Of a stretch of DNA of 64,000 bases, positions 62,816 through 64,000 are shown piece by piece. The notes under the pieces were generated by a model that ran no database searches, was not told the origin of the DNA, and was given only the letters and a program-made list of their open reading frames with translations. The DNA comes from CAZOOK01 sp964581385. GTDB lineage: Bacteria; Pseudomonadota; Gammaproteobacteria; Nevskiales; Nevskiaceae. The DNA lies in NCBI GenBank assembly GCA_964581385.1, contig CAZOOK010000011.1:62001-126000 (forward strand), in the 5' to 3' direction. The position numbers and the translations under genes are program-made. Numbering within the stretch: the first letter of the stretch is position 1; every line of letters starts with the position of its first letter.

Positions 62816-63267
62816 TGGCAGGGCGATACTTTGACGCATGGAAAGTGGGTGACAAAATGGAGCATGAGATCCGTCGCACGGTGACCGAGACGGATAACCT
62901 GCTGTTCTCCACCATGACGCACAATCCGCAGCCGCTGCACATCGACGCCGAGGCAGCCAAGGCCTCCGAGTTCGGGCAGATCATCGTCAACGGCACTTTC
63001 ACTTTCGCGCTGATGATTGGCCTCACTATCAGCGACACGACACTGGGCACGCTCGTCGCCAATCTCGGCTATGACAAGCTTGTCATGCCCAAGCCTGTAT
63101 TCATCGGCGACACCATGCGCGCCACCACCGAGATTGCAGAACTGCGCGAGTCCAAATCACGCCCCGATGCCGGAATCGTTACGTTCAGGCACGAGTTGAT
63201 CAACCAGCGGAACGAGGTTGTCTGCCGCTGCCTGCGTTCGGCGCTGATCAAACGCCGCGCAGCCTGA
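62815..63267 (+). CDS. MaoC-family enoyl-CoA hydratase
   Basis: 150 residues, single hot-dog. FSTMTHNPQPLHIDAEAAKA near residues 31-50 has the Asn and His of the hydratase site, and EFGQIIVNGTFTFALMIG follows, as in MaoC-type hydratases of mesaconyl-C4-CoA and related enoyl-CoAs. The start at 62815 shares bases with the carboxylase stop; a longer upstream frame reads the carboxylase out of frame. It would hydrate the carboxylated enoyl-CoA. Confidence 0.9.
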   Translation: MAGRYFDAWKVGDKMEHEIRRTVTETDNLLFSTMTHNPQPLHIDAEAAKASEFGQIIVNGTFTFALMIGLTISDTTLGTLVANLGYDKLVMPKPVFIGDTMRATTEIAELRESKSRPDAGIVTFRHELINQRNEVVCRCLRSALIKRRAA

Positions 63268-63306
63268 GACTCATCGACAAATCCAGCATCCGTATAGAGA
63301 TAAATA

Positions 63307-64000
63307 ATGGCTACAGAGAAAGAAATTTTCAGCGCGCGATCCTGGCTGTTCGCGCCGGGCGACAGCGAGCGCAAGATTGAAAAAGCGGCCGCAGGCCCGG
63401 CCGATGTCGTCATCTTTGATCTTGAAGATGCGGTCGCTGAACAAGAGAAGCCCAAAGCGCGCTCCACCGTGTCTGCTTTTCTGAAGGCGCAGCCGGAAAA
63501 CCGCTCGCGGTTTTGGGTCCGCATCAATCCGCTGCAGGGGCCGCATGCGCTGGTGGATCTCGCGGCAGTGATGCCCGGCCGTCCGGGCGGCATCATGCTG
63601 CCCAAATCGCGCGGGCGGGAGGATGTCGAATTGCTGGATCATTATCTGTCGGCGCTGGAAGTCAGCTGCGGCATCGCACAGGGCTCGACCAAAGTCATCG
63701 CGCTCGTCACCGAAACCGCCGAGGGCATGTTCACCACCGGCACCTACGCCGGCGCGCCAAGGCTGGTCGCCATGACCTGGGGCGCCGAGGATCTCGCCGA
63801 CGCGCTTGGTGCCAGCGAGAACCGTAACCCCGACGGCAGCTATGGTTTTACCTACGAGTTGGCGCGCAGCCTCTGCGTCCTGGGTGCTGCAACTGCCGGC
63901 GTGGCCGCCATCGAAACCATTCACGGCGATTTTCGCGACGACGCCGGCCTGCGCAAGCGGGCGGAGCAGGTGCGGCGTGCCGGCTACCGCGGCATGCTGG
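63307..64000 (+). CDS. CitE/HpcH-type CoA lyase (partial, runs off the window)
   Basis: 231 residues seen, C-terminus missing at the window end. SWLFAPGDSERKIEKAAAGP is the CitE-like opening. FDLEDAVAEQEKPKAR carries the Glu-Asp pair, LVTETAEGMF the Mg-binding Glu, and MTWGAEDLADALG the second acidic site, as in malyl- and citramalyl-CoA lyases. It follows the MaoC gene by 39 bases. It would split the hydroxyacyl-CoA into a smaller acid and acetyl- or propionyl-CoA, closing the route. Confidence 0.9.
   Translation, partial: MATEKEIFSARSWLFAPGDSERKIEKAAAGPADVVIFDLEDAVAEQEKPKARSTVSAFLKAQPENRSRFWVRINPLQGPHALVDLAAVMPGRPGGIMLPKSRGREDVELLDHYLSALEVSCGIAQGSTKVIALVTETAEGMFTTGTYAGAPRLVAMTWGAEDLADALGASENRNPDGSYGFTYELARSLCVLGAATAGVAAIETIHGDFRDDAGLRKRAEQVRRAGYRGML

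Noticed and set aside
1..64000. tRNA, rRNA, riboswitch or CRISPR elements
   Set aside because: No cloverleaf, rRNA-like block, known aptamer core or regularly spaced direct repeat was seen by eye. A covariance-model scan would be needed to exclude small RNAs.

Overview
The window is about 64 kb of GC-rich DNA and is packed with genes. Several chromosomal gene orders point to a gammaproteobacterium: dapF - DUF484 - xerC, spoT - ridA - recG, and an otsB/otsA trehalose locus. Many CoA-thioester, steroid- or terpenoid-type and aromatic catabolic genes suggest a hydrocarbon or steroid degrader of the Nevskiales / Steroidobacterales / Immundisolibacterales kind. That placement is an inference from gene content only. 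No rRNA, tRNA or CRISPR array was seen.

Left part (1-24 kb), mostly core functions. It holds isocitrate dehydrogenase, xerC, a DUF484 gene and dapF (all minus strand). Next comes a probable Fur-controlled five-gene plus-strand set: MauG-type di-haem peroxidase lipoprotein, outer-membrane porin, FMN-binding protein, SRPBCC-like protein and PepSY membrane protein. A second porin and a membrane-anchored cytochrome c5 follow on the minus strand. Then comes a tightly coupled trehalose operon (otsB, GH15 glycosidase, otsA, glucokinase), a third barrel protein paired with a small phosphate-binding-like periplasmic protein, and the recG/ridA/spoT group.

Middle part (23.5-32.5 kb). Three plus-strand genes form an unusual neighbourhood: a degenerate nucleotidyltransferase-like protein, a collagen-like Gly-X-Y protein without a signal peptide, and a squalene/hopene-cyclase-like protein with a DVDS motif. 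After them come accessory minus-strand genes (SDR, VOC, ArsR with an AHSA1 partner, HNH, SDR) with gene remnants between them.

Catabolic part (32.5-64 kb). It contains two paralogous FAS1-type/MaoC-like dehydratases, five SDRs, a P450 with its own 3Fe-4S-type ferredoxin, a dienelactone-hydrolase-like protein, a thioesterase, an acyl-CoA ligase, a CaiB-type CoA transferase, and IclR and AraC regulators. A minus-strand cluster of Baeyer-Villiger monooxygenase, Rieske oxygenase, ThDP enzyme and aldehyde dehydrogenase follows. The right end has a biotin-dependent acyl-CoA carboxylase (beta, alpha), a MaoC hydratase and a CitE-like lyase. Together these could activate, oxidise and cleave an alicyclic, terpenoid or steroid-like substrate through CoA esters to acetyl-CoA units.

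Signs of a mobile past are concentrated at 35 kb and 50.5-51.7 kb. They are two decayed IS1182-type transposase fragments and what looks like an integron gene cassette without an integrase: an attC-like site with the characteristic one-base bulge, two AT-richer small genes and a second degenerate attC. A consensus FNR/Anr box lies at 48270, and clean palindromic operators lie at 32147-32187, 40340, 43343 and 58919.
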